NCBI GenBank assembly: GCA_025618425.1
Contig: CM046836.1
Location: 19,498,278-19,562,277, forward strand
Reading direction: 5' to 3'
DNA from: Heliocidaris tuberculata
Lineage: Eukaryota > Echinodermata > Echinoidea > Camarodonta > Echinometridae
DNA length: 64,000 bases
Positions 1-12,700 of this stretch are shown here, piece after piece (within the stretch, counting starts at the first letter, position 1; every line of letters begins with the position of its first letter). Position numbers and translations under genes: made by a program. Below the pieces are notes generated by a model. It was not told the DNA's origin and did no database searches. It saw only the letters and a program-made list of their open reading frames with translations.

Positions 1-1480
1 TCACTGGTTTGGTCAGTTGCTCTAGCATTTTTGCCCTTTCAGCATTCCACAAAATCTGACCCTCGTTTGTACTGATTAATATTACAAATTTGTTGACTGA
101 TATACAATAAACTATACTCATGCAGAAAAATTTTCAACTCAGAAACACATCAACATTTTGGGAACACCACAATGCTTTTTGGTTGTCTTTTTTCATGGGA
201 AGTCATATTCTTTGCATTTGTGTATACCCTTCCATGACAAATAACGACTAAATGAATAATGCTATGTCATGAGATGTACATTTATTAGGTGGTCTGTCGT
301 AGACAGATCACCTCTTAATTTCGTAAGAATTTTCTTTATTATTTATTTTTTTTCTCCCATTTTTTTGTGGTCACGATTGCTCAAAATCTGTTCAGTCAAT
401 TTCCCGTATCTTTTTCAAGGTCATTATTTTATCGTGACGTCATCAGAATGTCTTTCTATGCCTTCTGGAGATGAAAAAGTATTGTCTTCCAGCAGGACAA
501 TGACCCCAATAATTGTTTAAGGCTTTGCTAAAACTACTGAGCAAAAAGAAGAGAAAGGGTCCTGAAAATCATGGATTGGTCACCCCGATAGAGCTGATAT
601 GGGAAGAGCTGGACAGGAAGGTCTGATAAAAATACCCAGCAAGTGAGCTTCATCTTCTGAAAGCACTGAAATACATTTTCAGTGACTACCTTCACAACTA
701 CCTCCACAAGTTTGTCTTCCAGCAGCAAAATGACCCCAAACATTCCTCACGGCGCAATGCAAAACTACCTTTAGAAAACAGAAGAGAAAGGAGTCCTGAA
801 AACCATGCTATGGGAAGGGTTGGACAGGAAGGTCCGAGAAATATGCCCAACAAGTGAGCCTCATCTGTTGGAAATTCTTCAGAAGGCATGGAAAGACATT
901 TCCCGTGACTTCCTCCACAACTAATTCTACAATTTGACCAGCTGGATGCCCAGGACATGCAGGATGTGCCGTGATGTTGTCGCTACCATGCAGGGCCGGG
1001 TTCTTTGATGAGAGCTATTCATTATCCGAAAAGTGATTAAATAAACCTTTGAAAAATAAAGAAATGTGCACCTCAACAAGTTATTATTAATTTAGGCATT
1101 ATTTTCCTTGAAGAAGTAACACAAATGCAAAGAATAAACAATAAAATATGATTTTCCACAATAAAAAAGCAGAAAAAAAAAGCATTGTGGTGATCCCCAA
1201 ATATTGATGTGTTTATTAGATGAAAATATTAGTTTCCTGCATGAGTAAAGGATTGATTAATGTATATCAGTCAATAAAATGTTTAATATTCAACAATACA
1301 AACAAGGGTCAGATTTTGTAGAAAGCCGGAAAGGCAAAATGCTTCCACAACTGACCAAACCAATGACCTTATATTTTCCACTAGAAACGATATTTTGGGG
1401 GATAGGTAAATACTGACTATTGTATACTTTGCATAACTCTTTACATTGTGTTAAAGAATTTACTTACTTCTGTATACCTG
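1..1480 (+). mobile_element. Tc1-like DNA transposon remnant (copy 1, left end cut)
   Basis: Bases 1-195 recur as an inverted repeat at about 1180-1375, for example the stretch containing GGTTTGGTCAGTTG and its reverse complement near 1350. This gives long imperfect terminal inverted repeats around a decayed Tc1-family transposase region. The true left end is outside the window; in copy 2 it is at 53308. The inverted similarity continues weakly to about 1480. Confidence 0.75.
484..975 (+). pseudogene. Decayed Tc1-type transposase C-terminal fragment (copy 1)
   Basis: Short frames encode hallmarks of the Tc1 transposase C-terminus. FQQDNDPN is read near 490-515 and FQQQNDPKHSSR near 715-755, both resembling the family motif FQQDNDPKHTS. 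LIWEELDRKV is near 592 and LLEILQKAWKDIS near 868-905. The two sets of motifs show an internal imperfect tandem duplication of about 225 bp (about 480-700 and 710-940). Stops and frame changes make it non-functional. Family assignment rests on these motifs only. Confidence 0.75.
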
Positions 1481-4036
1481 TACATTCTAGTTATTTCAGT
1501 ATCGAAACTTAATAAAAACAGTGATCTGCCATAGCCAACATACTGTTCTTATTTGAATCAATAAGCCCTGCAGCTGCTAAATACAATATAAATTGTATCA
1601 AATATAATCAGTGGTGTATATACGTTCCTAAACATTTGCATTGATAGCTGGAAATCCCCAACTGAACTCACCCCTTCTTAATCCTATTATCCCCTCCCCC
1701 TCTTCCCGCAAGTCAACCCCCTTTTACTACTTATGGTTATGAACTAAATATCTGGGGGCTTCAAGCAAATTAAGCTATGCTTTAATAGGCTGTAGCCATT
1801 CTGTATCCTCACTTTTAATACACGATTGTACTCAAGCTATGTTAACTGTAAATACGATTGTCTATACGCTGTATGTAAATACATTGCCAATTATTGTTGT
1901 ATTAAATGACAAAGTAATCAATAAATATTTTCCCTATTTCTCCTATTTCATGAGTTGCCTTATTGTTTGAAATGTATATTTTGGTAGGCGTTGAAACAAC
2001 TTTCAAATATTTAGGAAATGAGAAGATAAAATTATGTCTACACTACTGAAAGCATACTCTCTATTGCAAGATGTACATGTTATGACCACTTAGCAAAATA
2101 CCTCTAAAACCTAAACTAAGACCTGTGTAAAGAATAAGCTTAAAGTAAAAGACAGGAGAATTAGCAGTTTATTTCTATTATGGGACTCATAATGTGGGAC
2201 TCATAATTTTTCTTTCTTTATATGTATCTTATTTATTTTTTGATTATTATGCAGTTGTTAATAACAGTAGTATCCTGAACTAGGTCGATTATAATTCATT
2301 TTCTTTGTGTGAAAATTAATTATTTTATCCATTTTGCTCATTGAATGTATGCCTATTATCATCAGTATTAACATTGAAATTTTCCTTTTTTTATACTACC
2401 TAACTTGAATAAAAAGATTTGTGAGGGGGAGAGGGTCAGTTATATTCTAAAGTGTTTTTTGTTTTCTCTCTCTCTCTCTCCGTGAATATATAGTTGTATG
2501 ACTTAATCCAAGAGGCACTAAAATACAAAATTTGTTGAAAAGAATAATGAGCAACAAGTATGATCGTGACTATAACTCTACTTTCATACTTCCCAAATTT
2601 GTGTGATACATTTTCGGGCAGATATTGTTTTATTTGCATTAATTCTACCCCGGCTACCCCGGCTACCCCGGCCTTGTTCTCATAAACATGAAAACAAACA
2701 AACAAGAATACAGCCAACAACAACAAAAACGGGGGAGGAAAACCGTGACCTGTAGATGCGTTTTGACGAGAAACTTTGTTGTACTACTTTGCAGTTATCA
2801 TGCTAAAGCGTTCTGAATAGATGAACCGAAACGCACAGATTTTATGGCCTTGATTTCTCAAAAGGTGAAAACTTAATCAAAATTTAAAAGCGTCTGTTGT
2901 TTCATAAGAAAAAAGACTTAAAACTTACTGCAAGTAAATTCCGCATTCTTTAACTGTTACACTACAAAGTTGAGATGATACTAACTTCAAGTTCTGCGTC
3001 AAATGTTTCTTTTGTCAACATCGAGTGCATCCTTTCTCTAATTCACAATGTGTGCGACACATAATAAATAAATAAATAAATAATGGTGAATAGAATGAAA
3101 CAAAAAAATGAGGGGAAAAATACCACAGAAGGGAGCATTTTTGTCACGAGAGGGGCAATTTTGTTGATTAGGGTAAAACCACAGGAGTGCCCCTTTCCTC
3201 CTTCCCATTCAAGTGCACGTGGATTTTCGACAGTATTGTCCTCTATTTCAAATGACAAAGTCACTCCAGAATTCCATAACATTAACATTGATTTTAAAAT
3301 AGTAATACAGTTTGCATAATCGATAAAAGATGTCGTTAGAACTACAACATAACATGCATTATGTTTATCCACGTCTAACCCGTAAGGATATCCGTATACA
3401 GGATATGTGTATCTTCCTTCATTCGCAAAGTAAACTATTACCACGATTACGGATCATAATACGATTCGATTGTACTGATGTTTTGGGTGTTTTTTTTAAT
3501 CACAAACAAAACATATTTGACACATTTGATCAAAAATAGCTCAAAAGGTACAACTATCACGACTATAGTATCAGACTGAACTTTGCAAGAAGCTGTCACC
3601 TCGATTCTACCACTAAATTATGTGAGCATAGCGGAAACAAAACAGGCAGGGTTAACGTGCTATTCAATAACGTCATTAAAAAAAACAGCTTGCATATTGG
3701 GAATTTACAAACGCATACATTTTTATACTTTTGAACCCTACGTTAATTAACCTGTTAATTACAGGGAAGTTTTTTTTTTACAAACATCTACATCGGAAAT
3801 CGCTTCTTGCTGCCCAAGGTTATCTGTTTTCACACGTTATACTTAACGTTAGACTTTAGACAGTCTAATTTTCACTTTCATTTTGTCACGATGCTACAGG
3901 CACGCAGAAAATGCATTAAGCCTAAGTTACACTAGAATGGCGACCGGTTGCCGACCAGCACAACCGAAAAACTTGAGCTGCATAAACAAACACTGCCGAA
4001 TGGAGAATGAAACCCCGAAATTTGAAATACGTTTAA

Positions 4037-4108
4037 CCCGTTGACGACTGAATTATCTCATTCCCATAGGCTTAACACAGGAACCGTCCGGTTCCCGTAG
4101 GTAATGGG
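4037..4108. mobile_element. 72-bp piggyBac-type MITE, present only in copy 1
   Basis: The insert is flanked by TTAA at 4033-4036 and 4109-4112. It starts CCCGTTGAC and ends GGTAATGGG, which gives short imperfect inverted termini (CCCGTTGAC against CCCATTACC). The equivalent place in copy 2 (about 57547-57553) has a single TTAA and no insert. TTAA duplication is the signature of piggyBac-superfamily integration. Confidence 0.75.
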
Positions 4109-4455
4109 TTAACTTGGCGACTTGTCGCCTATCGGTTGCACACAGGGTCGCCAATCGGTTGCAGACCGGTCGCCTGCCTTTCGTCGTCATTTTTACGAAC
4201 TAACGAATCCCTGCAAATACGCCTTTGGAGAAAACGGTTTTACGAACCGTCGAATCGTGTTTGAATGGCCAGTGCTTCCTTATTCCGTATTAATATACAT
4301 AATAATATACACCATTTCAAAATTAAAGTCATAAGCTTTCTTTTAATGTATATATCGCTACATGCAATTATGCAACGAAAGCAAATTCAGTTATCTAAGT
4401 ACACCTAAATCTATAAATGCGTTTCCGGCTAATTAATATACCGCAACCTAGCAGA

Positions 4456-4799
4456 CAGGGGCATCACTAGAGAGAGAGAGGGGGGGGGGTTCAAAATCTT
4501 CTGTCGGGAAACTTATATTTTTTAGGCTAGTCGACACATCACAAAAAGTATGTGATCGATTCCCCCCCCCCCCCTTTCTTTTTGGCTTCTTGGGAAATAC
4601 GTTGGAAACTGTAGGCAAAGTTTGAAAATCTGATGACCGGTCGTTTTACTCCGTCGACAATTTGAAAATCTGATAACCTTTTTTCTATGTTATTGTTGTT
4701 GTTAATCATGTGAAACTCTTTGTGTTGCTTTTGTTGTTTTGCTAACTTGAGGGAAAATTTGGTCCGACTCCCCTTTAAAATGGTCTGGCGGCGCCCCTG
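4456..4799. mobile_element. hAT-like MITE with duplicated right end (copy 1)
   Basis: Inverted termini are CAGGGGCATCACTAGA on the left and TCTGGCGGCGCCCCTG on the right. The right end plus its flank, about 130 bp, is repeated immediately downstream (4860-4945), again ending in GCGCCCCTGTTGGTAGAC. No clean target duplication is seen. The interior has G and C homopolymers. The copy 2 equivalent lies at about 57895-58238. Confidence 0.4.
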
Positions 4800-5486
4800 T
4801 TGGTAGACTTAGAAGAAAGATAAAGGATCAAGTCATTGTATCAAGTCATTGTAATCTGTTGTTTTTGTTGTTGTTAACTTGTGGGCAAATTTGGTCCGAC
4901 TCCCCTTCAAATTGGTCTAGCTGCGCCCCTGTTGGTAGACTTAGAACAAAGATAAAGGATGAAGTAATTGTAATCTCTTTGTCTGTGGAATGTCCGGAAA
5001 GAACCCTTAATCGTGCAAATGACTAATCCTTACCCGACCGTGATTGTTGAGTTTAAAGATGTAGTTGAGAGCATCGAAGATTTCATAAAACTTTGTCTTG
5101 TTTTCAATAACAAGTAACACAAGAAGTGATATAAGAAAGTGAAAAATAGTGATTGGCTGTGAACAAATTTTGGCACAAATCGTTATTGAGAAAAGATTCA
5201 GTTGTACTGAGAAAGGATCTCTCTAGAAATGATGGTAAATAGTTGGTTGTGTGAATCAGGAACAGTTGTTTATGAGGTGTCTTAATCTTCATTCGACAAT
5301 AACATCTTTGACCTCCACCCCCCCCCCCCCCTCCCCCACACCCACACCCATCCCAAATTCACACATGCATGTTAGTATGTGCTGGGAGATTCTAACACAT
5401 TTTATTGCACTACATAGTTCAGGTAAACCAATCAAACGAACACATTTTTTCCCCATGGCAGGGACCTGTTGACTTAATGTTGACTT

Positions 5487-5685
5487 CGATGGCGGATTTA
5501 GGGAGGGGTACACCCGGCCCGTGCCTCCCCCTTTTAAAAATAAAGTGTCTTACCTTAAGTACACAACTCCAAGTTTGCCCCCGCCTCCCCTTCTTTGAGT
5601 CCCCCCCCCCTTTTTTTTGGTGCTTGTTAAAGAATTTTCTTTCTATTGTGCCCCCTCTTTTTACAAAATCCTAGATCTGCCCCTG
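5487..5685. mobile_element. 199-bp hAT-type MITE, present only in copy 1
   Basis: The element begins CGATGGCGGATTTAG and ends CTAGATCTGCCCCTG, an imperfect inverted pair. It is flanked by perfect 8-bp direct repeats GTTGACTT at 5479-5486 and 5686-5693. An 8-bp duplication fits the hAT superfamily. Copy 2 (about 58912-58925) lacks the element and both flanking repeats, so copy 2 is a deletion or imprecise excision, not a simple empty site. Confidence 0.75.
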
Positions 5686-6121
5686 GTTGACTTCATATAT
5701 TTTCCCTGAAAGGCGGACGGTAGTTCCTGAACTCGTGTATGATTTATACATGTCCTGAACTAACCAAATTGTTACCAAGATCGGAAGTTATCGTGAAAGT
5801 CCGGCCGATGCACTCTCACGATTCCCTATACAGTCCAGCATTGTGTATCCATTTACAAGAGCATCGACAGCTCTTCAAATGGGGGGGGGGGGGACTTTTC
5901 GAATTTTTGTTTGTTGAACTTTTAGCATTCTAATGCATGGACATGGTTCTGATCCCGAAAAGTGTGCGCGCGTGAGTGTGATGTATGTGTGGGCGTGTGT
6001 GTGTGTGTGTGGGGGGGGGGGTGGCGATGTGCATGTCCCCCCTGTCCACCGCCTTTTGACGCCTATCTCCATTTTATAAGCTTTTTTGTACACGAGGCAT
6101 CATTTTCGGTTACGTTATTAC

Positions 6122-6525
6122 TTAGGCCAAAAAAAAAATTTGTTTGGTTGTCCTCGACCGACCGACCCTCTGAAATGGGGCCGACCCAATTTTTTTTTTT
6201 TATTTTCAAAACCCAACCACGGCAAAACTTACGTGGAAAAGCGAAATTAATTTCAACAACAGTTTGTATTACATGAATTGTTTAATATACAAGACTTAAA
6301 CAGTGTAAGAGAAATAACAACTCTTTTATGTTTCTGGGTGATAATTAATAAATGTAAATACCATGTAAAAACGTTAAATATTGAAACTTGCTTTGCCTCC
6401 TTTATTTTCTCAGTGTTAAAAAAAAAATATAAAAATTTGATACTGTTTGTTTTGCATTCATTTTCGACCCTCTTTTAAAAAAAAATGTCACTCGAGGACA
6501 ACCAAACAATTTTTTTTGGACCTTA
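6122..6525. mobile_element. MITE with about 35-bp inverted termini (copy 1)
   Basis: The left end reads TTAGGCC, an A run, then TTGTTTGGTTGTCCTCGA. The right end is the reverse complement of the same pattern (TCGAGGACAACCAAACAA, a T run, GGACCTTA). The interior repeats a CGACCCTC motif near both ends. No open frame is convincing. Copy 2 is at about 59345-59748. Confidence 0.6.
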
Positions 6526-6916
6526 TGTCAATACAAATATGAAGGCAAATATAGTGCATGCGCAAACGCAAATCTGATACTGTTTGTTTTGCATTCATTT
6601 TCTGATATGTCATTTCCACATTACATGGCGCATCTAAGACCGCGCCATTTCTTGACGTATTCCGACGTCAGGAAAAATTAATGATGCCTTTTGTGCGACG
6701 GGCATTTATGTAATATCGTCACTAAAGGGGGTGTAAACTGACGAGACTATGTGTCTTTCCTGTGGCCTGACTTGGGGCCAATCGGGTTTATCCGCAACTC
6801 TTCGGACGGGCCATGCTATTCCCTCACATACGTACCTACGTGCAACATACGCGAAACAGAAGAGTAAGGGTATAACTTCGATCTGTTTCGCAAACGCTGA
6901 CTATGTAGAGATTAAG

Positions 6917-7225
6917 GCCCGTATTCTCGAAAGTGGCTTAAGTTAAGCCTACCTTAACTTAGGCCACTGATTTATGGAAGGCCATTCGTCAACCCATAAG
7001 TCCCGGATTTATGTAAAGAAATAAAGAAACAAAATTATTTTCTGGCATGAAGTGAGCATAAGAAATCAAATCTGTCGTGTCGGTTTTTATATTTGCATTT
7101 AGAACCAGAACTATGGTGATTTTGTAGGATTAAAAGAGAGTGAAATTTGACTCTCCATAATTCGGTGGCCTAAATCTACACATTTAGGTGGTGGCTTAAG
7201 TTAGACGCCTTTCGAGAATACGGGC
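6917..7225. mobile_element. MITE with GCCCGTATTCTCGAAAG termini (copy 1)
   Basis: The left terminus GCCCGTATTCTCGAAAG followed by TGGCTTAAGTTAAG is mirrored at the right end by CTTAAGTTAGACGCCTTTCGAGAATACGGGC. It is a short palindromic element with no coding capacity. The copy 2 equivalent is 60140-60447. Confidence 0.65.
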
Positions 7226-7285
7226 TCACTGACTACCGTCAGCTGAGGTCCATTCGTTTATGTGCAGTTGTCAAAAAAAAAAAGG

Positions 7286-7321
<36 letters not shown>

Positions 7322-7695
7322 AAGACGCACATGGCGATAACCATATTTTGCCGTGCAACACGCCCTTTAAATATGCTAGATAAAGAGGGAATATTTCAGA
7401 AAGACCACCTCGCTGCCCAAATATGAGGTGTCTGTTGATCAAATTTTGGTAGTTTCAAATTCCTGGGGATGGAGATATTTGCTGCGATCCCTAGCCGCCC
7501 CTCCCCCAATTCTTTTGGTACCACTTTTTGTCAGTATAAATTGATTTAAAAGCTCCACATGAGAGAGGTAACTTTCTTCAGATTTCTTGATTGTGAAACA
7601 CCCGTGCCCCAAATTTTATTCTTAATTCCATGTTCATGATGTTATTGAGCATACATGGTTTTTAGTTTGTTTATACACGTAAGGTGATGCTAATA

Positions 7696-7696
<1 letters not shown>

Positions 7697-7776
<80 letters not shown>

Positions 7777-7835
7777 CACCACTACTGCTGTTACGACTAC
7801 CACTACTACTACTACCACTACTGCTACTACTACTA

Positions 7836-7905
<70 letters not shown>

Positions 7906-7937
7906 TACTACTATTACTACTACTACTACTACTACTT

Positions 7938-7998
<61 letters not shown>

Positions 7999-8001
7999 TA
8001 T

Positions 8002-8057
<56 letters not shown>

Positions 8058-8117
8058 TTACTGCTGCTGCTGCTGCTACTACTAATACTACTACTACAAC
8101 TACTACTACTACTACTT

Positions 8118-8174
<57 letters not shown>

Positions 8175-8262
8175 TTACTACTACTGTTACTACTACTGCT
8201 GCTACTGCTGCTGCTACTACTACTCCTACTACTACAGTACTACTATACTACTACTACTGCTG

Positions 8263-8295
<33 letters not shown>

Positions 8296-8305
8296 TTATA
8301 CTACT
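7697..8305. repeat. (ACT/TAC)n microsatellite, about 0.6 kb (copy 1)
   Basis: Long imperfect trinucleotide array with ACC, GCT and TTC interruptions. The open frames across it are low-complexity artefacts. The copy 2 array (60951-61525) differs in length and interruption pattern. Confidence 0.97.
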
Positions 8306-8345
8306 AATACTACTGAATAACGACAACATGTAAGGTGTACATATC

Positions 8346-8660
8346 CAGGGGCGTTGATCCGTTTTTTCCGATTGGGGGGCAAGACAGCCTAATAGTATAC
8401 CCTTCATGATTTTCTTAACGCCTCTTAATTACCAGCTTTTCCACGGTTAATTAGATAACTTGCACTCGGATCTCGCGGCAAAATTGAAGTCTGATCGTGT
8501 AACACTTTTGATATAGCATTGTTTGGAAGGTTTCATTGCCCGAGTTTTGGATCATTTTTCCTTGTTTTATTTTACACCTCCGGGTTTATTGGTGGGCAAA
8601 GCGATATGTTTGCCCTCCCAATATTTTCGGGGGGGCAACTGCCCCCCCCCCCGCCACCTG
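8346..8660. mobile_element. hAT-type MITE with 8-bp target duplication (copy 1)
   Basis: Begins CAGGGGCGTTGATCC and ends CCGCCACCTG. It is flanked by perfect 8-bp repeats TACATATC at 8338-8345 and 8661-8668. A C-run and a G-run lie near the right end. Copy 2 carries the same insertion at 61563-61873 with the same target duplication, so this insertion predates the duplication (or haplotype split). Confidence 0.75.
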
Positions 8661-9702
8661 TACATATCCACATGTATAGATGCTCAAGGCAATATATTAT
8701 GGTACTCTTTTTTTTTTTTTTTTTTGATATTGAGAATTCTCAAATTAATGCTCGAAACATTAATGTAATTGATACATTACATTTTAAATCTTGATAAAAA
8801 ATATTTAAAAAACTGATTAACCATGACCTAACATTATTTTCAAATGTGACATCGTCATCTTATAAGAGTCGGGAAACATTTTAAAAGTTTTCTCACGCGA
8901 CTGAAGTCATATCGATTACTAATTTGACCCCAGAGACCATATCCTCTGGTAAATTACTTGGAAATTCATGTCTAAGGGCATTAAAAAAAATACTTCAATG
9001 TTATTCACGATTCCATGACGTCACAACACAGCGTTGGAGGACTGGTGGACTAGAGCACAATATCCGGCCCAACATGACGAGGAAACCAGGGCGGTGTTAC
9101 ACAGAACCAGATTTTAATAGTTAAACGAGGAATTTAAGTGCATGGTACTGAATTGAATTTCTACAAATGGTTGCAGCATTCCTTTGCTTTTGTCATCGAA
9201 TCATCGCCTTCTTATCTATAAAAACATACTGTAAAGCTCAGCATTTTATTACTTCTTCCTTGTGATGTAAGTTTTTAGAACTTCTTGTGAGTTAACTTAG
9301 CCATCAACTTTGCGGACGATCTCTGTTATACACAACTAATTTCTATGCTGTAGTCGTTTTCCATTCGTCAAACTGTGTAAAAAGCTGTTTGTTTACTTCG
9401 TTCACCCGTGCGCTTATGAATATTCCGGACACTCCGTATTTGCTGTCACCTAACTTTGTGATTATACAGTATATTATGTTGCTACTTTTGCTTCGGAATA
9501 ATTACAAGACAACGTTGCACAGCTACAGTTTTATTGTGTTAAAATTTGAGTAAAGAACTTTTTTTTAAAGGAGGCGTAAAAGCATAGTAATAATTTGAGA
9601 GAAGACAATTTATTGCATTGTTTTACGCATTTTTCAGGCATTTGTTTTATTCGACCTGACGGTGGACTTTACGGTTAGCTTAAGAACAGCACCATCCTGA
9701 GA

Positions 9703-9793
9703 ATGGTTTCGCAATATTTTTCGCCACATTCAGCAATGAGAACGATGCTTGTTTTAAGCTTGTTTTCGAGGGTGATTTCTCAAAACGTCGGTG
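9703..9793 (+). CDS. Exon 1: signal peptide of the SRCR receptor
   Basis: ATG at 9703 opens a 30-codon frame ending at donor GGTG|GTAAGT (phase 1). The peptide has a basic residue then a hydrophobic core, MRTMLVLSLFSRVIS, with likely cleavage near VIS|QNV. A second in-frame Met lies at residue 12. Phase 1 after a signal peptide is typical of extracellular modular genes. The split codon G|AT joins it to the SRCR exon as ...QNVG-D-VRLVDG. An AG after a T-rich stretch near 9638 could mark a 5' UTR intron. Identical sequence occurs in copy 2. Confidence 0.8.
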
Positions 9794-12700
9794 GTAAGTA
9801 TTGCAACCTAATTTTATTTCATACTTTTAATCATATTCCCTTCCTGATTAATAGCAACAGAAATAGATAAATATACACATCATGTTGTATGAAATAATGA
9901 ATGAAATATAATACACTTTCCGAAATGATACGTCATTTTGTTATAGATACGTTTAGGTCTACAATCATATTGGATGTACAAAGCTAATGATAACGGTATC
10001 ATAGAGCGATATTTCGTAAAACATAGTAGTGCATGTTAAGTTCTTTAGTGCTTTCATCAAAAAGGCTTTGCTGTATTTTGTAGGTGTATGGTTTTCCACA
10101 TATTCCGACAACATGTACAATTTCATCGACATTTCTGAAATTAGCCATTTTATGGTACATTATCATCAGATCACTGATTTGACCATCCATACCATTTACG
10201 CATTCCTTCATTTTGGTTTAGTTGATATGATATCCCTGTAATAACAGTCCGAGGCTGTAACATATTATATACAGTGTTCACATGATTTAAAAAGCAACAT
10301 ACAAAGGCCGACCTTTCAAATGATGCGGTTCAAAAAATGTATTATTGAAGCATTGCACTTTAAATATATAAACTATTATAAGCATCTTATACTCTCTATA
10401 AAAAAAAAAATCGAGTGATCACTGATGTGACTCCCCGGGCGAGTGAAAATGGACTGAAAATAGAGTGACAAGCACCCTTTTCTTTTTAGAGAACACTCGA
10501 TATTCACTCAATATTCACTCTTAAACAAGTGATCACTGCCGTGACTCCCTGGGGAGTGCAAAAAGAGTGAAAATTCACTCTTTTTTCAGAGAGAGTAGAG
10601 ATATAAAAGAAGAAATGAGAGAGGAGAGAGAGAGGGGGGGGGGGGGGAGGGGAAAGAACCAATTTAAACGGTTAAAGTTTCTACCGTATATAATCTACTT
10701 ACAGGTGATAATTGAGGCCAAAGACACCTTTCAGGGATTGCCAATGTGATAGACAATGCCCTAACGTCTGTTTGGGGCCACAAGGGCGTTAACTCATATA
10801 CTTCAACACAGAGTTAACGCCCTTCTGGCTCTCAACAGACCAATAAACAGGATAAGATTGTTTGGTATACTGGTAGTTTTAATTCTCATCACTTGATGAC
10901 ATGAATAAATCTAGGAATTCAGGCATATGGAATGTATTTTTCGTGGCACATATAGATGTAGCCAGCTGAATTATCTATCAGTGTGGTTTACAGTGTAAAA
11001 CAGTATCCTTTGAAGTTATCATACAACTTTTCAACGTTTAAGTAAGTGAAAAAAAATGTAAATTTTAATAAGAATGATGATAGGTCCATTCGTACCTTAA
11101 AACCACAGATGCATAGACATCTGCACTATATACTGGACAGATAGATTCGAAAGAAATAATTTGTAGCCATCCAATAATCTTGCTTCCCATAACTTTTTGA
11201 AATTCCCATGCAATTGGTTAAGTCCTGAGTAGGGCAGCCAGACTGGTATGCAATGACCAATGGCAAACTATACCAGGTGTTGTGGTCTAGTGGATAAGTC
11301 ACCGGACTGTGAACCACAAGGTACGGGGTTCGAATCCCTGGCCCAGCACTAGTGTCTTTTGGCAAGACATTAATCTACATTTGCCACACTCGACCCAGGT
11401 GAGGTAAATGGGTACCTGGCAGGAATTAATTCCTTGAAATGCTAGAGCGCCTTAAGTGCAGCCATGCTAAAGCCAGTGTAATAATTGTGGAGCGCCAGGA
11501 GTGTCAAGTCCGACAGATATGTGCGCTATACAAGAACCCACTGTTATACAGGGGCTAGGCTAGGCTGGGACTTACTTTTCACTAGACACGTTAGAAGGAA
11601 ATTTTCAAGGGTCAGTATATTGCACAAGGCATGGCGGTTGGGGGGGGGGGAGGGGGGTCACTTGGCCCTGATGCCGGTGTCGGACTACCTGGGGGGGGGG
11701 CTGAATGTGGGTCAATTATTTCTTGCGGTTGTTGCGTTTGATAGGAAACCCCAAAATATTGATAATCCATGAATCTTTTCAAGATTACTTCCTGTTTATA
11801 ACGATACAGTGACTCGATGGGGACTTAAAACTGACATAGGCCTAACTTTATCTCACTTTTAAGCCCCAATGACTGTAAATATAAAAATTGCATATTTTTG
11901 TTTTAAAATATCTTACATCAAAGTTGCAATGGCATATATACCACGGGTGGAAACAGAGTACCCCTCCAGTTTCGGGGCCCAGAAAATCATCAGTCAATTT
12001 CGGCAGCCCATGTATATAACTTCTCCCTCCACCCCCCCCCCCCCCCCACCTTTCTGGGAGGGTTTCGCTCCCTGTTACATATCAATTTTCAGATACGCCA
12101 CTTAAAGGGAAAGTCCACCCTGATATCAAGTTGCCGTATCTTGCGAGGTCCTCTCCTGTTCGCCCTGTACTAAAAAAGAATTTATGAATTTCTATTTCTA
12201 TAAAGGAAATTATTTAATCATACTTGCATCCAAGATCTTATCATTGCAAATATGTTTTTACACACAACATAAAGATATGAAACAAATTAATGTATTCCTT
12301 TATCAATAAATGATAAAAGGAAAATGAAAAATTATGAAATTTTCTGTACAGGGCAAATGGGAGAGGAGCTCGCAAGATACGTTGCCAATTTGTGTTTGAT
12401 TGATTACAACTGCAAAAATTCATAACTTTCTTTTTTCTTAACTGACTTTGCTCAAAGTTCGGCTAATCTGTTTCTCTCGTTTTTCTGTTTTTATTCAAAT
12501 CAACTAAATACCTGGGTGAACTTCCCCTTTAAGATAATTTACATACCTGGTTACATACTACATGTAATAAGAATTCATCGTTCGTTCTAATTCAGCTAGT
12601 GTGTTCGGGGTAACGTCTGAGTGTTGTTTCGCGTCGTGTAGGCCTATACAGGGCGTAATAAAAAAGTACATACTTTGAAAGTATCCTACAAAACGATAAT

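Larger units (their letters stand above)
1..10788 (+). repeat. Large direct duplication, copy 1
   Basis: This segment matches 53516-64000 in the same orientation and order from end to end. Base 1 pairs with 53516 and base 10788 with 64000. By eye, differences are scattered substitutions, homopolymer and microsatellite length changes and a few clean indels (4037-4108, about 5480-5696, 9267-9290). Both window edges cut the match, so its true length is unknown. It contains the promoter region and signal-peptide exon of the SRCR gene. Confidence 0.95.

Noticed and set aside
7684..8085. Long open frame of poly-Tyr over the ACT repeat (and poly-Leu at 60941-61414)
   Set aside because: Pure microsatellite translation; it changes amino acid with frame and is not conserved in structure between copies.
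11280..11352. Functional tRNA gene (His-like anticodon)
   Set aside because: A and B boxes are good but acceptor and anticodon stems do not pair properly and a SINE body follows.
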